Assembly: GCF_009669305.1 (NCBI RefSeq)
Contig: NZ_SADB01000009.1
Coordinates: 62,001-126,000 of the forward strand
Origin: Ancylomarina sp. 16SWW S1-10-2
GTDB taxonomy: Bacteria; Bacteroidota; Bacteroidia; Bacteroidales; Marinifilaceae
DNA: 64,000 nucleotides
Reading direction: 5' to 3'
Shown: in pieces, positions 16,754 through 26,600 of the stretch
How positions within the stretch are numbered: position 1 is the stretch's first letter
Layout of the letters: every line of letters begins with the position of its first letter
Made by a program: the position numbers and the translations under genes
The notes under the pieces: generated by a model
Told to the model about the DNA's origin: nothing
The model's input: only the letters and a program-made list of their open reading frames with translations
Databases searched by the model: none

Positions 16754-17237
16754 TTGAAGCTATTATTAGTCTTATTCTTTATTAAAATATGATCTGATTT
16801 TTTACTGATATTAAAAGTACAAAAAAGCGAACAATTAATTACATAAAATAGATGAGTATCTTGATTTACTCGAATTTGATAGTTTTTGAATTTCTGAATT
16901 CAAGTTACAAATGCACCTTTTTGATTTTTTATAACAATATTATATTTTTCATTGTTGAGTCTGTAAATAATTTAGCTTTTGAGTAGTTTAATCTATTATT
17001 TAAAAGGTATTGTAAAAAAGGTCATAATTATTTTTTTAATAGGTCTAATTGTCTATTTTTGAAAATCGAATGGGGAAAATAGACTATCTTTTTAATAGGC
17101 AATTATATCTTGTAATTCAGTAGGTTGTATTCAATTTAATTATCCTTATTCTAATTGATTTAAGTTGTGATTTTAGGGCTTGAATTATAAAATAGCACAA
17201 ACATATATTATAACATAAACAAAATAAAACAACAACA
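16754..17237. other. 484-base AT-rich divergent region upstream of glyA
   Basis: No open frame of note. It contains an inverted repeat at 17051-17084 and the near-direct repeat TTTTTAATAGG (17034-17044 and 17089-17099 region). A long leader for glyA may hold regulation, but I recognise no known riboswitch. Confidence 0.4.
17051..17084. repeat. inverted repeat upstream of glyA
   Basis: GTCTATTTT (17051-17059) and AAAATAGAC (17076-17084) are exact inverted copies separated by 16 bases. It is about 150 bases before the glyA start and could be an operator; there is no independent support. Confidence 0.35.
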
Positions 17238-18518
17238 ATGGAAAGAGATACTCTTATTTTCGACCTGATTGGACAAGAATACAATCGTCAAAAAGAAGGA
17301 ATCGAATTGATCGCTTCAGAGAACTTCGTAAGTGAGCAGGTAATGCAAGCTATGGGGTCATGTTTAACAAACAAGTATGCTGAAGGATATCCTGGTAAGC
17401 GTTACTATGGTGGATGTCAGATTGTTGATAAAACAGAACAGTTGGCAATTGATAGAGCTTGTGAATTATTTGGTGCAGAGTATGCTAACGTTCAGCCTCA
17501 CTCAGGTGCTCAAGCGAATGCAGCTGTATTCTATGCTTGTTTGAAACCAGGTGATACTTTCTTGGGATTAGATTTGGCTCATGGTGGTCACCTTTCTCAT
17601 GGTTCTCCTGTAAATCTTTCTGGTAATTTTTACAATCCAATTCCTTATCATGTAAACGAGGAAACTGGTTTAGTTGATTACGATGAAGTTGAAGCTTTAG
17701 CTTTAGAGCACAAACCTAAAATGATTGTTGCAGGTGCTTCTGCTTACTCTCGTGATTGGGATTTCGTTAGATTGCGTGAAATTGCTGATAAAGTTGGTTG
17801 TTTATTAATGGTTGATATTGCTCATCCAGCTGGTCTTATTGCTAAAGGTCTTTTGAGTGATCCACTTCCTTATGCTCACATTGTTACAACTACAACTCAT
17901 AAAACACTTCGTGGACCACGTGGTGGTTTGATTTTGATGGGTAAAGATTTTGAAAACCCTTGGGGACAAAAAACGCCAAAAGGTGTTATCAAAATGATGT
18001 CTCAAGTATTGAATTTTGCTGTATTTCCAGGACAACAAGGTGGTCCTTTGGAGCACATTATTGCTGCTAAAGCTGTTGCTTTTGGCGAAGCTTTAACTGA
18101 TAGCTACAAAGACTATGCTGTACAAATGCAGAAAAATGCTAAGGTAATGGCTGAAGAGTTCATTAAACTTGGTTATAAAGTTGTTTCTGGTGGAACTGAT
18201 AACCACTCTATGTTGGTTGATCTACGTTCTAAATTCCCTGAAATTACAGGTAAAAAAGTTGAGAATACTTTGGTGAAAGCTGATATCACTATCAACAAGA
18301 ACATGGTTCCTTTTGATACACGTTCTCCTTTCTCTACTTCAGGTATTCGTGTTGGAACTCCTGCTATTACAACTCGTGGTCTTAAGGAAACTGAAATGCC
18401 ACTTATCGTTGCTATGATTGATGAGGTTATATCTAATATCGACAGTGAAGAAGTAATTGCGTCAGTTAAAACTCGTGTAAATAAATTGATGACTGAGCGT
18501 CCAATGTTCGCTTGGTAA
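17238..18518 (+). CDS. glyA: serine hydroxymethyltransferase
   Basis: A 426-residue PLP enzyme that converts serine and tetrahydrofolate to glycine and methylene-tetrahydrofolate. The PLP lysine lies in [15 protein letters not shown]; other blocks are [30 protein letters not shown] and the C-terminal [13 protein letters not shown]. Length is typical. Codon use is markedly biased (many GCT, GGT, CGT), as expected for a highly expressed gene. Confidence 0.97.
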   Translation: MERDTLIFDLIGQEYNRQKEGIELIASENFVSEQVMQAMGSCLTNKYAEGYPGKRYYGGCQIVDKTEQLAIDRACELFGAEYANVQPHSGAQANAAVFYACLKPGDTFLGLDLAHGGHLSHGSPVNLSGNFYNPIPYHVNEETGLVDYDEVEALALEHKPKMIVAGASAYSRDWDFVRLREIADKVGCLLMVDIAHPAGLIAKGLLSDPLPYAHIVTTTTHKTLRGPRGGLILMGKDFENPWGQKTPKGVIKMMSQVLNFAVFPGQQGGPLEHIIAAKAVAFGEALTDSYKDYAVQMQKNAKVMAEEFIKLGYKVVSGGTDNHSMLVDLRSKFPEITGKKVENTLVKADITINKNMVPFDTRSPFSTSGIRVGTPAITTRGLKETEMPLIVAMIDEVISNIDSEEVIASVKTRVNKLMTERPMFAW

Positions 18519-18540
18519 TTTTTTATTACTAATATACTTT

Positions 18541-18570
18541 AAAGGCTGCCTAAAGGGTGGCCTTTATTTT
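18541..18570 (+). terminator. terminator behind glyA
   Basis: Stem AAAGGCTGCC / GGTGGCCTTT with two G-U pairs and a 5-base loop, followed by ATTTTTA. Confidence 0.7.
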
Positions 18571-18610
18571 TAGACTTTGTTAATATTTTTTGATTTTTTT
18601 AGGATAAATT

Positions 18611-19387
18611 ATGGAATGGTACTCGTATATTTTATATGTGTTAGCCGGTTTATTTGCTGGTTTTATTAATATGTTAGCTGGTAGTGGATCTATCCTAATT
18701 CTTGCGCTTTTGATGTTTCTAGGTATGCCTGCTCCTATGGCAAATGGAACTTTAAGAATAGCTATTCTAATGCAGAATATTGTTGGCGTTGCAAGTTTTA
18801 AAAAGCAGAAAGTTTTTAACTATAAAGAGGGGATGTCTTTGGCATTACCTGCCATTGTTGGTTCTATATTTGGGGCAATGTTTGCCGTTAATATCGATAA
18901 AGAAATTATGGAGAAGACTATAGGTGGAATCCTTATAGTTTTATTTTTTATTGTACTTTATAAGCCAGATGCTTGGGTGAAAGGTCAAGTGGGGAAGATA
19001 GGTAAGCGTCCTAGTTTGAGTCAATATATTATTTTCTTTTTCATAGGTTTCTATGGTGGATTTATTCAAGCAGGGGTAGGCTTTTTCTTATTGGCGGGTT
19101 TAGTACTTGGTTCAGGATTTAATCTTGTTAAGGCTAACGCTATTAAAATATTTATTATCCTTTTATATACTGTTTTTGCATTAGCAGTTTTTATTTATAA
19201 CGATCAGGTCGATTATAAAATCGGATTTATTATAGGTTTTGGTAATATGTTAGGCGCTTGGCTTGGGACTAAATTTGCTGTTAGTTGGGGTGCTAAATAT
19301 GTACGTTATATCCTTATGGGAGTTATTATTCTAGCTTCAATTAAATTTTTAGGTATATTCGATTTAGTTATGACGATGTTGAACTAA
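18611..19387 (+). CDS. TauE/SafE family sulfite/organosulfur exporter
   Basis: 258 residues with about eight membrane helices; the family hallmarks are GLFAGFINMLAGSGSIL at the N-terminus and GFYGGFIQAGVGFFLL in the second half (the two glycine-rich repeats). Members export sulfite, sulfoacetate or related anions, substrate unknown here. A glyA terminator precedes it, so it probably has its own promoter. Confidence 0.9.
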   Translation: MEWYSYILYVLAGLFAGFINMLAGSGSILILALLMFLGMPAPMANGTLRIAILMQNIVGVASFKKQKVFNYKEGMSLALPAIVGSIFGAMFAVNIDKEIMEKTIGGILIVLFFIVLYKPDAWVKGQVGKIGKRPSLSQYIIFFFIGFYGGFIQAGVGFFLLAGLVLGSGFNLVKANAIKIFIILLYTVFALAVFIYNDQVDYKIGFIIGFGNMLGAWLGTKFAVSWGAKYVRYILMGVIILASIKFLGIFDLVMTMLN

Positions 19388-19420
19388 GCAGTACACAGCA
19401 AAAAAATAGAAGAAGAAAAA

Positions 19421-19460
19421 CCGTTAAAAGGAATTCGAATTACCTTTTAACGGTTTTTTT
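19421..19460 (+). terminator. terminator behind the TauE/SafE gene
   Basis: An 11 bp stem CCGTTAAAAGG / CCTTTTAACGG with an 11-base loop, followed by seven T. Confidence 0.85.
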
Positions 19461-19610
19461 TATAGGCTTATTACTGAGTTATTATAGAAGTATTTGATTC
19501 GGTTCGTTAGCCTATTGCTATTGATTAAAAACTATTATTGAATCCGTGTTTTGAGTTTGTTTTTAGAATAGGTATTTTTTTGTACTCTCAAAATAAGAGG
19601 CATTTCCTTT

Positions 19611-20552
19611 TTAATCTAATTGAAAATGGTAGGTGATTGTTCCTCGCTGATAGGCTGGAGCTTTGCTATCAGAATTGAATTTTGCTTTTAGTGCAGCTCT
19701 TTTTGCAGCTTCGAGTAAAGTGATGTTTGTGGTCGTTGATCCAGAAACGCCAGAACGAGCATTGGTGACTTTACCATTACGATCTACTGTTACTTCTACT
19801 ACAACTTTTCCGCTTTCCTGAAGGTTGTAATTTGGTTTAGGAATAGATATAGAGTTTCGGCCTTTTAAGTCGAAGGAATAGCCTTTATTACCTAATCCGC
19901 TACTTGTATAATTGTCAGAGTCTGGAGATCCATTTTCTTGTCCCTGATTGCCTGAAGGGAAAGTTTTTCCTTGTGAATTGGCATTTGAAGTACCACTACC
20001 AAAAGCATTTTTAGTTTTATTATTAATGCTTGCTATTTTTTGCTGACGGGCTTCTTCTGCTAATCTTTCACGTTCTAATTCAGCTAATCTTTCTTGTTCA
20101 GCCTTTTCTTCTTCAAGTCTTGTTTGTTCAGCTAAACGTTTCTTTTCAAGCTCAATTTTCTTAGCTAAATCTTTTTGTTTTTTTATCTGTTTTGCTTTTT
20201 CTTCTCTTGCTTTTTTTATTGCAATTTCTTCAGCAGAAGGTAAAGCTGGAGCATCTTCAGTATTCTGAGTTAATATTTTTTCTTTAGGAGAGCTTGCTGT
20301 TTCCTTTATTGGTTTTACAGTTTCTTTCTTTTTAGGACTCGGTTTCGATTTTCGAGCAGGTTTAGATTGTGAAGGAGCTGGTCTTTTATTTCCTGCACCT
20401 TGATCAGTATTCCCAAAGTTAATAACAATACCTTCTTCTTCGGGTAAAGGCAGAGGTGTATGAAAACCTAGATAAAATAGGAGTGCAATAATTCCTGCAT
20501 GAAACAATACCGTCCCAATAAATCCTATTCGTTTACTTCTAGAGTCCTCCAT
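19611..20552 (-). CDS. TonB/TolA-like energy transducer
   Basis: 313 residues: one N-terminal membrane anchor (about 10-28), a proline-lysine stretch (PAPSQSKPARKSKPSPKKK), a long charged coiled coil rich in E, K, R and A (about 105-175) like TolA domain II, and a C-terminal TonB-like domain (about 225-313) with VTVDRNGKVTNARSG and ending TITYHFQLD. It transmits energy from the ExbB/ExbD channel coded by the next two genes. The TolA-like middle makes a Tol function as likely as a TonB function; no Pal or TolB is next to it. Confidence 0.87.
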   Translation of the reverse strand: MEDSRSKRIGFIGTVLFHAGIIALLFYLGFHTPLPLPEEEGIVINFGNTDQGAGNKRPAPSQSKPARKSKPSPKKKETVKPIKETASSPKEKILTQNTEDAPALPSAEEIAIKKAREEKAKQIKKQKDLAKKIELEKKRLAEQTRLEEEKAEQERLAELERERLAEEARQQKIASINNKTKNAFGSGTSNANSQGKTFPSGNQGQENGSPDSDNYTSSGLGNKGYSFDLKGRNSISIPKPNYNLQESGKVVVEVTVDRNGKVTNARSGVSGSTTTNITLLEAAKRAALKAKFNSDSKAPAYQRGTITYHFQLD

Positions 20553-20555
20553 AAA

Positions 20556-20948
20556 TTATTTTGCTGACGTTGCTAAGATCAATTTATATTTATTGTTTTT
20601 GGCGATATTCATCACTTTTACAACTTGTTCCATTGGTACCGACTTGTCGACATGAAGCGATATCGTTGGGTCTTCATGTTCTGCAAGTAAGGCTTGTAAT
20701 TTACCTTCTAGTTTTGAAAATGGAGTAGGTGTTGTTTCTATATAAAAGTTGTAATGCTTGTCTATAGATACAGACGTAATTGGATTTGAAGCTGTTTGGC
20801 TGCTACTTTTAGGCAATAATAATTTTAATGCGTTGGGTGCAATTAAAGTCGATGTTACCATGAAAAATATCAACAACAAAAAAACAATATCAGTCATGGA
20901 TGACATGCTGAAATCGGCGTTAACTTTATTTCTAGATTTTAGTGCCAT
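20556..20948 (-). CDS. ExbD/TolR family biopolymer transport protein
   Basis: 130 residues: a single N-terminal helix with the essential membrane Asp in MTDIVFLLLIFFMVTS, then a periplasmic domain ending in IAKNNKYKLILATSAK. It overlaps no gene but is only 3 bases from the TonB-like gene, and 82 bases downstream of the ExbB gene, so all three form an operon for a proton-driven envelope motor. Confidence 0.93.
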   Translation of the reverse strand: MALKSRNKVNADFSMSSMTDIVFLLLIFFMVTSTLIAPNALKLLLPKSSSQTASNPITSVSIDKHYNFYIETTPTPFSKLEGKLQALLAEHEDPTISLHVDKSVPMEQVVKVMNIAKNNKYKLILATSAK

Positions 20949-21030
20949 AGTTTTAATATATTATTAGTAATGAGCTACAAGACTTGCGTTGTATAATATC
21001 AAATTTTATCTCTCACATCTAGAAAATTAA

Positions 21031-21741
21031 TTATTTAATTGGTTCATTCAAAAGATCCATAAATTCAGTTGTTGTTGCTTCCATCGTGAAAACAACTTTT
21101 TCAACCTTGGCAACTAAAATGTTGTAAGCAAAATAAGCTATAATACCAACGATAAGACCAGCTACAGTTGTAACCATAGCTGTGTAAATACCATTTGCTA
21201 AAAGCGAAACATCAATGTTATTTCCTGCGTTAGCCATCGCATAAAAGGCTTGAATCATTCCCATAACCGTTCCAAGAAATCCAATCATAGGAGCAGCACC
21301 AGCAACAGTTGCAAGAGTAGGTAAGTTCTTTTCAAGTTTAGAAACCTCAAGATTACCTATGTTTTCGATTGCTGCATTCACGTCGTTCAATGGGCGACCA
21401 ATTCGTTTAACACCTTTCGATATCATTCTAGAAACAGGTGTGTTATTCGATTCACAAAGTGATAAAGCTGAATCGATTTTACCTTCGTGAATGTAATCTT
21501 TAATACGATTCATAAAGTTATCATCCTTCTTAGCAGCTTTTCTTATGGCATAAAAACGCTCAAAGAAAATCCAAATTGCAATAACAGATAAGGCTAATAT
21601 AGGGATCATTATCCAACCCCCTTTTAAAGCCAAATCAATAAAATTAAGCGTGATTTCAGAAGTTTCTGTTCCTACTTCCTTAATAATCTCCTCATTTTGA
21701 GCTATGTTTTGAAGGCTTGCAAACATCATAAGGTAATTCAT
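21031..21741 (-). CDS. MotA/TolQ/ExbB family proton channel protein
   Basis: About 236 residues from the ATG at 21741 (start MNYLMMFASLQNIAQ). An in-frame start at 21849 would add 36 residues without family similarity, so I prefer the shorter form. Three membrane helices: one near residues 35-55 and two in the conserved block LATVAGAAPMIGFLGTVMGMIQAF … ANGIYTAMVTTVAGLIVGIIAYFAYN. It forms the pentameric channel that ExbD plugs. Confidence 0.92.
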   Translation of the reverse strand: MNYLMMFASLQNIAQNEEIIKEVGTETSEITLNFIDLALKGGWIMIPILALSVIAIWIFFERFYAIRKAAKKDDNFMNRIKDYIHEGKIDSALSLCESNNTPVSRMISKGVKRIGRPLNDVNAAIENIGNLEVSKLEKNLPTLATVAGAAPMIGFLGTVMGMIQAFYAMANAGNNIDVSLLANGIYTAMVTTVAGLIVGIIAYFAYNILVAKVEKVVFTMEATTTEFMDLLNEPIK

Positions 21742-21904
21742 ATTTTCAATTTTCTGATTAGTCGATATATAAAAAAACGAGATATAATAAAAAATATTAT
21801 ATCTCGCTAAATTAAATATTTGAAATTGCTTTTCTGCTATAAAAAGCAATTTTAAACTTAATTTATAAATGGAATATTATTTCCATTTATTTAATACATG
21901 TAAA

Positions 21905-23431
21905 TTAGTCTTCATGTCTAAGGCTTCCATCCTCATTTTGTTTTCTAATTTCAAGTGTAAATTCAGTTTCTAATTTGATATGATCGTGATCACCTACTTT
22001 TATAATTGATGTAGGAGTTTCTACTTGGTGATGAATTACTTCAATTTCTTCACTAGCTCCTACAATTTTTTCTTGAACAAAGTAAGTACCTACACCAGCA
22101 AGATAGCCGATTAATGCTAAAAGACTAATTCTTTTTAAGTACCAAACGAAATCAATTTTTTCCATTCCCATTGCAGCAACACCAGCAGCAGATCCAATAA
22201 TTAAGATACTTCCTCCTGTACCTGCACAATAAGCAAGTAATTCCCAGAATACACCATCTTGAGCATAAGTTCCAACATGTGCAATTTCATACATACCCAT
22301 GGTTCCAGCTACTAGAGGAACATTATCTACAATTGATGATAGAACACCAATAGTTGAATCAATAATGTAGATGTTTTTGTTTGTTACTTCATCTAACCAA
22401 ACTGATACTTGTGAAAGATGACCTGCAGTTTGTAAACTGGCAACGGCTGTTAAAATTCCAAGGAAAAACATGACAGTTGGAATATCGACACGTTTTAAAA
22501 TGTTTACAACTGATAGATGTGCTTTATCTTCTTCTTCTTTGCCTTTGTTATTAATTTCTGAAAGTACCCAAATAACACCTAAGCCTAACAACATTCCCAT
22601 ATAAGGAGGTAGGTGAGTTATTGTTTTAAATACTGGTACAAATAGTAATGCTGAAACGCCTACGATTAAGAATATTTTTTTCTCTTTATCAGTAGTGAAA
22701 TCTATTTTTTTACCACCATGTAAGTTAGGTCTAGTAACTTCACCTTTTAAAATAAAAGACATAATTACTAAAGGAACAAGCATAGCAACGAGACTAGGAA
22801 TGAAAACCATTAGTATAATATTCGCAGCAGTAACTTGTCCACCAATCCACAACATGATAGTGGTAACATCACCAATTGGCGACCATGCCCCACCTGCATT
22901 TGCAGAGATAATAACCATACTTGCAAATAACCATCTAGTTTCTTTATCATCAATAAGTTTCCTTAAAAGAGTAACCATTACAATCGTTGTCGTAAGATTA
23001 TCTAGTGCAGCAGACATAAAGAATGTTAGTAGGCCTAAAATCCACAGAAGTTTTACTTTGTTCTGTGTTTTTATTTTATCAGTAATAATCTTAAAACCTT
23101 GGTGATGATCAACAACTTCTACGATTGTCATAGCACCTAAAAGGAAGAATAATATTTCTGAAATATCAGAAAGATGATGTGCTAGCTCGCTTTTAATAAA
23201 ATTATGACTGAGTTCAGAAATTTGATGTGCATTTAATTCAAATCCACTGATTAGATTACTCCATTCAAAATTAAAGCCCATAGATAGAATATCTGTGCTA
23301 TTAAGCGCAAGTATTGTCCATGTAATTGCTCCAATTAGAAGAGCCGAAGCCGCTTTGTCAACTTTTATAGTGTGTTCAAGGGCGATCGCAACATACCCCA
23401 GAACAAACACCACTACCATTAATGTAAACAT
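21905..23431 (-). CDS. nhaD: NhaD-type Na+/H+ antiporter
   Basis: 508 residues with about 12-13 helices. Diagnostic blocks are SAALDNLTTTIVMVTLLRKL, ANAGGAWSPIGDVTTIMLW and GILSSIVDNVPLVAGTMGMY-like text in the second half (here GVLSSIVDNVPLVAG), characteristic of the ion transporter superfamily NhaD. It exports Na+ (and Li+) in exchange for protons, and in a marine Bacteroidota it would work with the Na+- or H+-pumping Rnf complex. A hydrophilic C-terminal tail of about 50 residues (EEIEVIHHQVETPTSIIKVGD…) is acidic and histidine-containing, possibly a sensor; this is inference. Confidence 0.92.
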   Translation of the reverse strand: MFTLMVVVFVLGYVAIALEHTIKVDKAASALLIGAITWTILALNSTDILSMGFNFEWSNLISGFELNAHQISELSHNFIKSELAHHLSDISEILFFLLGAMTIVEVVDHHQGFKIITDKIKTQNKVKLLWILGLLTFFMSAALDNLTTTIVMVTLLRKLIDDKETRWLFASMVIISANAGGAWSPIGDVTTIMLWIGGQVTAANIILMVFIPSLVAMLVPLVIMSFILKGEVTRPNLHGGKKIDFTTDKEKKIFLIVGVSALLFVPVFKTITHLPPYMGMLLGLGVIWVLSEINNKGKEEEDKAHLSVVNILKRVDIPTVMFFLGILTAVASLQTAGHLSQVSVWLDEVTNKNIYIIDSTIGVLSSIVDNVPLVAGTMGMYEIAHVGTYAQDGVFWELLAYCAGTGGSILIIGSAAGVAAMGMEKIDFVWYLKRISLLALIGYLAGVGTYFVQEKIVGASEEIEVIHHQVETPTSIIKVGDHDHIKLETEFTLEIRKQNEDGSLRHED

Positions 23432-23621
23432 ATATCTTTTTTTTAGTTAATTTAGTCATTTTTAACAGGCACCAATATAATAATATTTCTTTATCTAAAG
23501 AATGTTATGAAATAGTCTGAATTTTAATGGTTATTTCAAATGTTTATTTATGAATATACTATCTTGAACTAAGATGATTAATATACGAGTGTATAAAAGA
23601 AGTGAGGCTGTTAAAGTGTTG

Positions 23622-26600
23622 TTAATCTGATTTTTTAGTGTTTTTGTTGCGTCTTAAAAAGTTCATGTATTTTCTGAATAGTTCAGAAACAGTATTGAAT
23701 TCTTCTTTATAAAAAACACCTACACCTTGAGTGTTTCTAGACGCATAATCAGATAAATATTCATTAGATCGGGTGAAAGCTTTCATTTGTAGCTTTCCTT
23801 TTTTATCAAGTTTTATATTTACATCAAAGTCACCAACAATATCATTGTCTTGATTTTCGTTGGAGTTGGTTCCTAAATTACCATTGATTGTTACTTTATC
23901 ATCAAAAATTTGAGTTGAAAGAGCAAATTCTATTTCATCACTAGTTACATTATCACCTGGACGATAACTGAATCCAACATCAAATTTATTACTGATTTTA
24001 CTTAACCAGTTGGACAATTGATTGGATAAAAGCTCACTGGTAGTTACACCTACAGCATAACTTGAATTTTTATTTTCAAAATCAGAGTCTGTAGATCGCA
24101 TATATTCTGGTGTGTAAAAACGATTTAAGACTAAAAGGGAAAGTATCTGTTTGTTCATTTCATCTTCAGTAGAGAAAAGAGCGTCTAGCATACTTTGAGT
24201 TTGTTGATCTAGTGTTGGAAAATCAATATCAAAACGAATGTTTGGATTACTAATTTGCTGACTCAAATTCATATTACATTGAACTTGTATTTTTTTGCTG
24301 CTTTCAACGTAAGGTGTGTTTAATAAAAGATCATACAGACTTGTTTTTACACCGTATACAGCGTTTATGTCAATCACTGCACTATATGGATCACCATTCC
24401 ATTTTATGGTACCTCCATTTGATAAATCGAATTTTTTATTGATTACATTCTGGAGTGTGAACAAATAACTACCCGTATTAATCGTGTAATTCCCATAAAT
24501 ATTAAAATCACCTTTTGTATCAACACTAAGTTTTAAATTACCGCTACCATTTGCTTTCAATATGTCTCCAACTTTTGGATCGAATATGATTTGAATATCT
24601 GTCTCTGGTGTAATTTCAAGGTTGCAGTTCAGTTTGATCCCATCTAAATCGATATCGTATTTTTCTTTTCCAATTTCAGATGTTTCAAACGTGTTAACAA
24701 AGGTAATGAAATCACTTTTTTCGATATCACCTGTTTTGTTTAGAGGGATGTAAATACGCGTGTTTTTATCTGTTCTTGCGTCTATTTCAACTTCTAGATC
24801 ATTAGAAGAACCCGATAAATGTGTTATTCCTGTCATATAAGCTTTACCATATAAAAGCTCATTATCTGTGATTTTTGTATTAAGAAGTTTGAAGTTATAG
24901 GTGCTTATAGCAATATCTAGATCAATATTTTCGAAGTTATTTAGAGTGATTGCACCATAAATTTCAGCTAAATTATTCTCAGAATCATAGAGTCTAAAAT
25001 TATTGAATTGAATCTCTTGTGGTGTTAAAATAATGCTATCGTTGCAAGTATATTTTGTTTGTAATTCGTCGACTTTAAAACTTGTATTTAAGAATTTGAG
25101 TTTGCCGTAAACTTTAGGTAAACTAGTTAATCCTTCTACTTTTATAAATCCACCAACTCGACCATCCAATTCTGATATTTTTCCTTCCAAATATGGTCGA
25201 AAAACATTCATTCGCATTGAGTCCAAGTTGAGATCTAAATTAATCGAATCTGTTGTAGGAAAATAGTCCCCTTTTATATCAATCTTACGCTTATTGTTAT
25301 GAATTGCATACGATTCTATGGCTAATTTTTGTTCATCTTTAACCCAATCGCTTTTTAGATAAAAATCGCCAATTGTATCATTATTGAAAGTTAAATTGTC
25401 GAGTACGATATCTGCTTTTGTTAAACGATCGCCATAAAAATCAGAAAGTTGAAAATAACCGTGAGTATTTCCATCAATTCCTAGACTTTTATTGCCCGAA
25501 ATTGTATTAATATTGTTTAAGCTAATGTCCTGAATTTGGCACTTAATCATATCTTCAATTCGTGAAGAAACTTTCCCTTCAATTGAGAAAAATTGCTGAT
25601 TTTGACTGATTTTAAAATTTTCGACACTATAGCTAGTACTATCTATTTGAATATGTGAAGGACTTATGTGCCAAGTACTATCAGCTAAAATAATTGTACT
25701 TGGTAGAATGTCAATTTCCCATTTAGGATCTGAATTTAGGCTTTTAGAACTAGCCGTTCCTACTACTGCAAGGGAGCCACTGTAGGTGCTGGTTCCCCAA
25801 TTGTTCCAATTTAAATCGTACTTAACTTGGTTGTTTTGAACTTCAATTTGGTGAGACAGATTGAAAATATTGTAATTATCAGTGAATGCTAATTTATCAC
25901 TACGTCCTTTTAAACTAAGCATTTTGTTATCTGTATTTAAACGAACCCTTATGCCATCTATCGATTTTGAATCGTAGATTAAAGAAGGAATATCTAAATT
26001 AAGGTTTAGTGAGTGTTCTTTTGCATTAACTTTTCCACTTAGTTTACTTTGCGGAGCTAAAACCAGTTCAGGATAAATTAATTCAGTAAGCGCTAAGTTC
26101 TCTTTTACTAAAAGGTCGAATTCAAAATTATTTATTGTATCTATTTTTGTATATGTAGAATCTGTTGCATATGCTGGTATGTAGTGATAAATTAGATTAG
26201 ATAATGAAGAAACAAGTTCATCAATTCTGTAATTACCCTTCACATTTAAATCAGCTAAGTCAGACTTTAACTCTAATTGATTATGTTGAGGTGTCGTTTT
26301 AGAATCAATTATAATTTTATCTAAATTATAGTTACCTCTACTATTTTTATACCCAATACCATTAATAAGAATATTACCATTTGCATTATCAATTCTGTTA
26401 CCCGTAAAATTAGCATCCAAGCTTAGGTTCAGTTCCGATAATTCATCTTCGGTGTTAAGGTTAAGAGGGTATAGTTTAGCATTTTTAATATGAGATTGAA
26501 AGTTAACCTCTGGCGTTTCTTTTGAGAAATCTATTTTACCTGAAAAGTCAAGCCCAATATTAGGGTCAAGAAGAGCTATTTTACCATCGAAGTATTTATC

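Noticed and set aside
22695-23105. 136-codon plus-strand ORF inside nhaD
   Set aside because: Antisense to a well-conserved antiporter gene, with no start context or family similarity.
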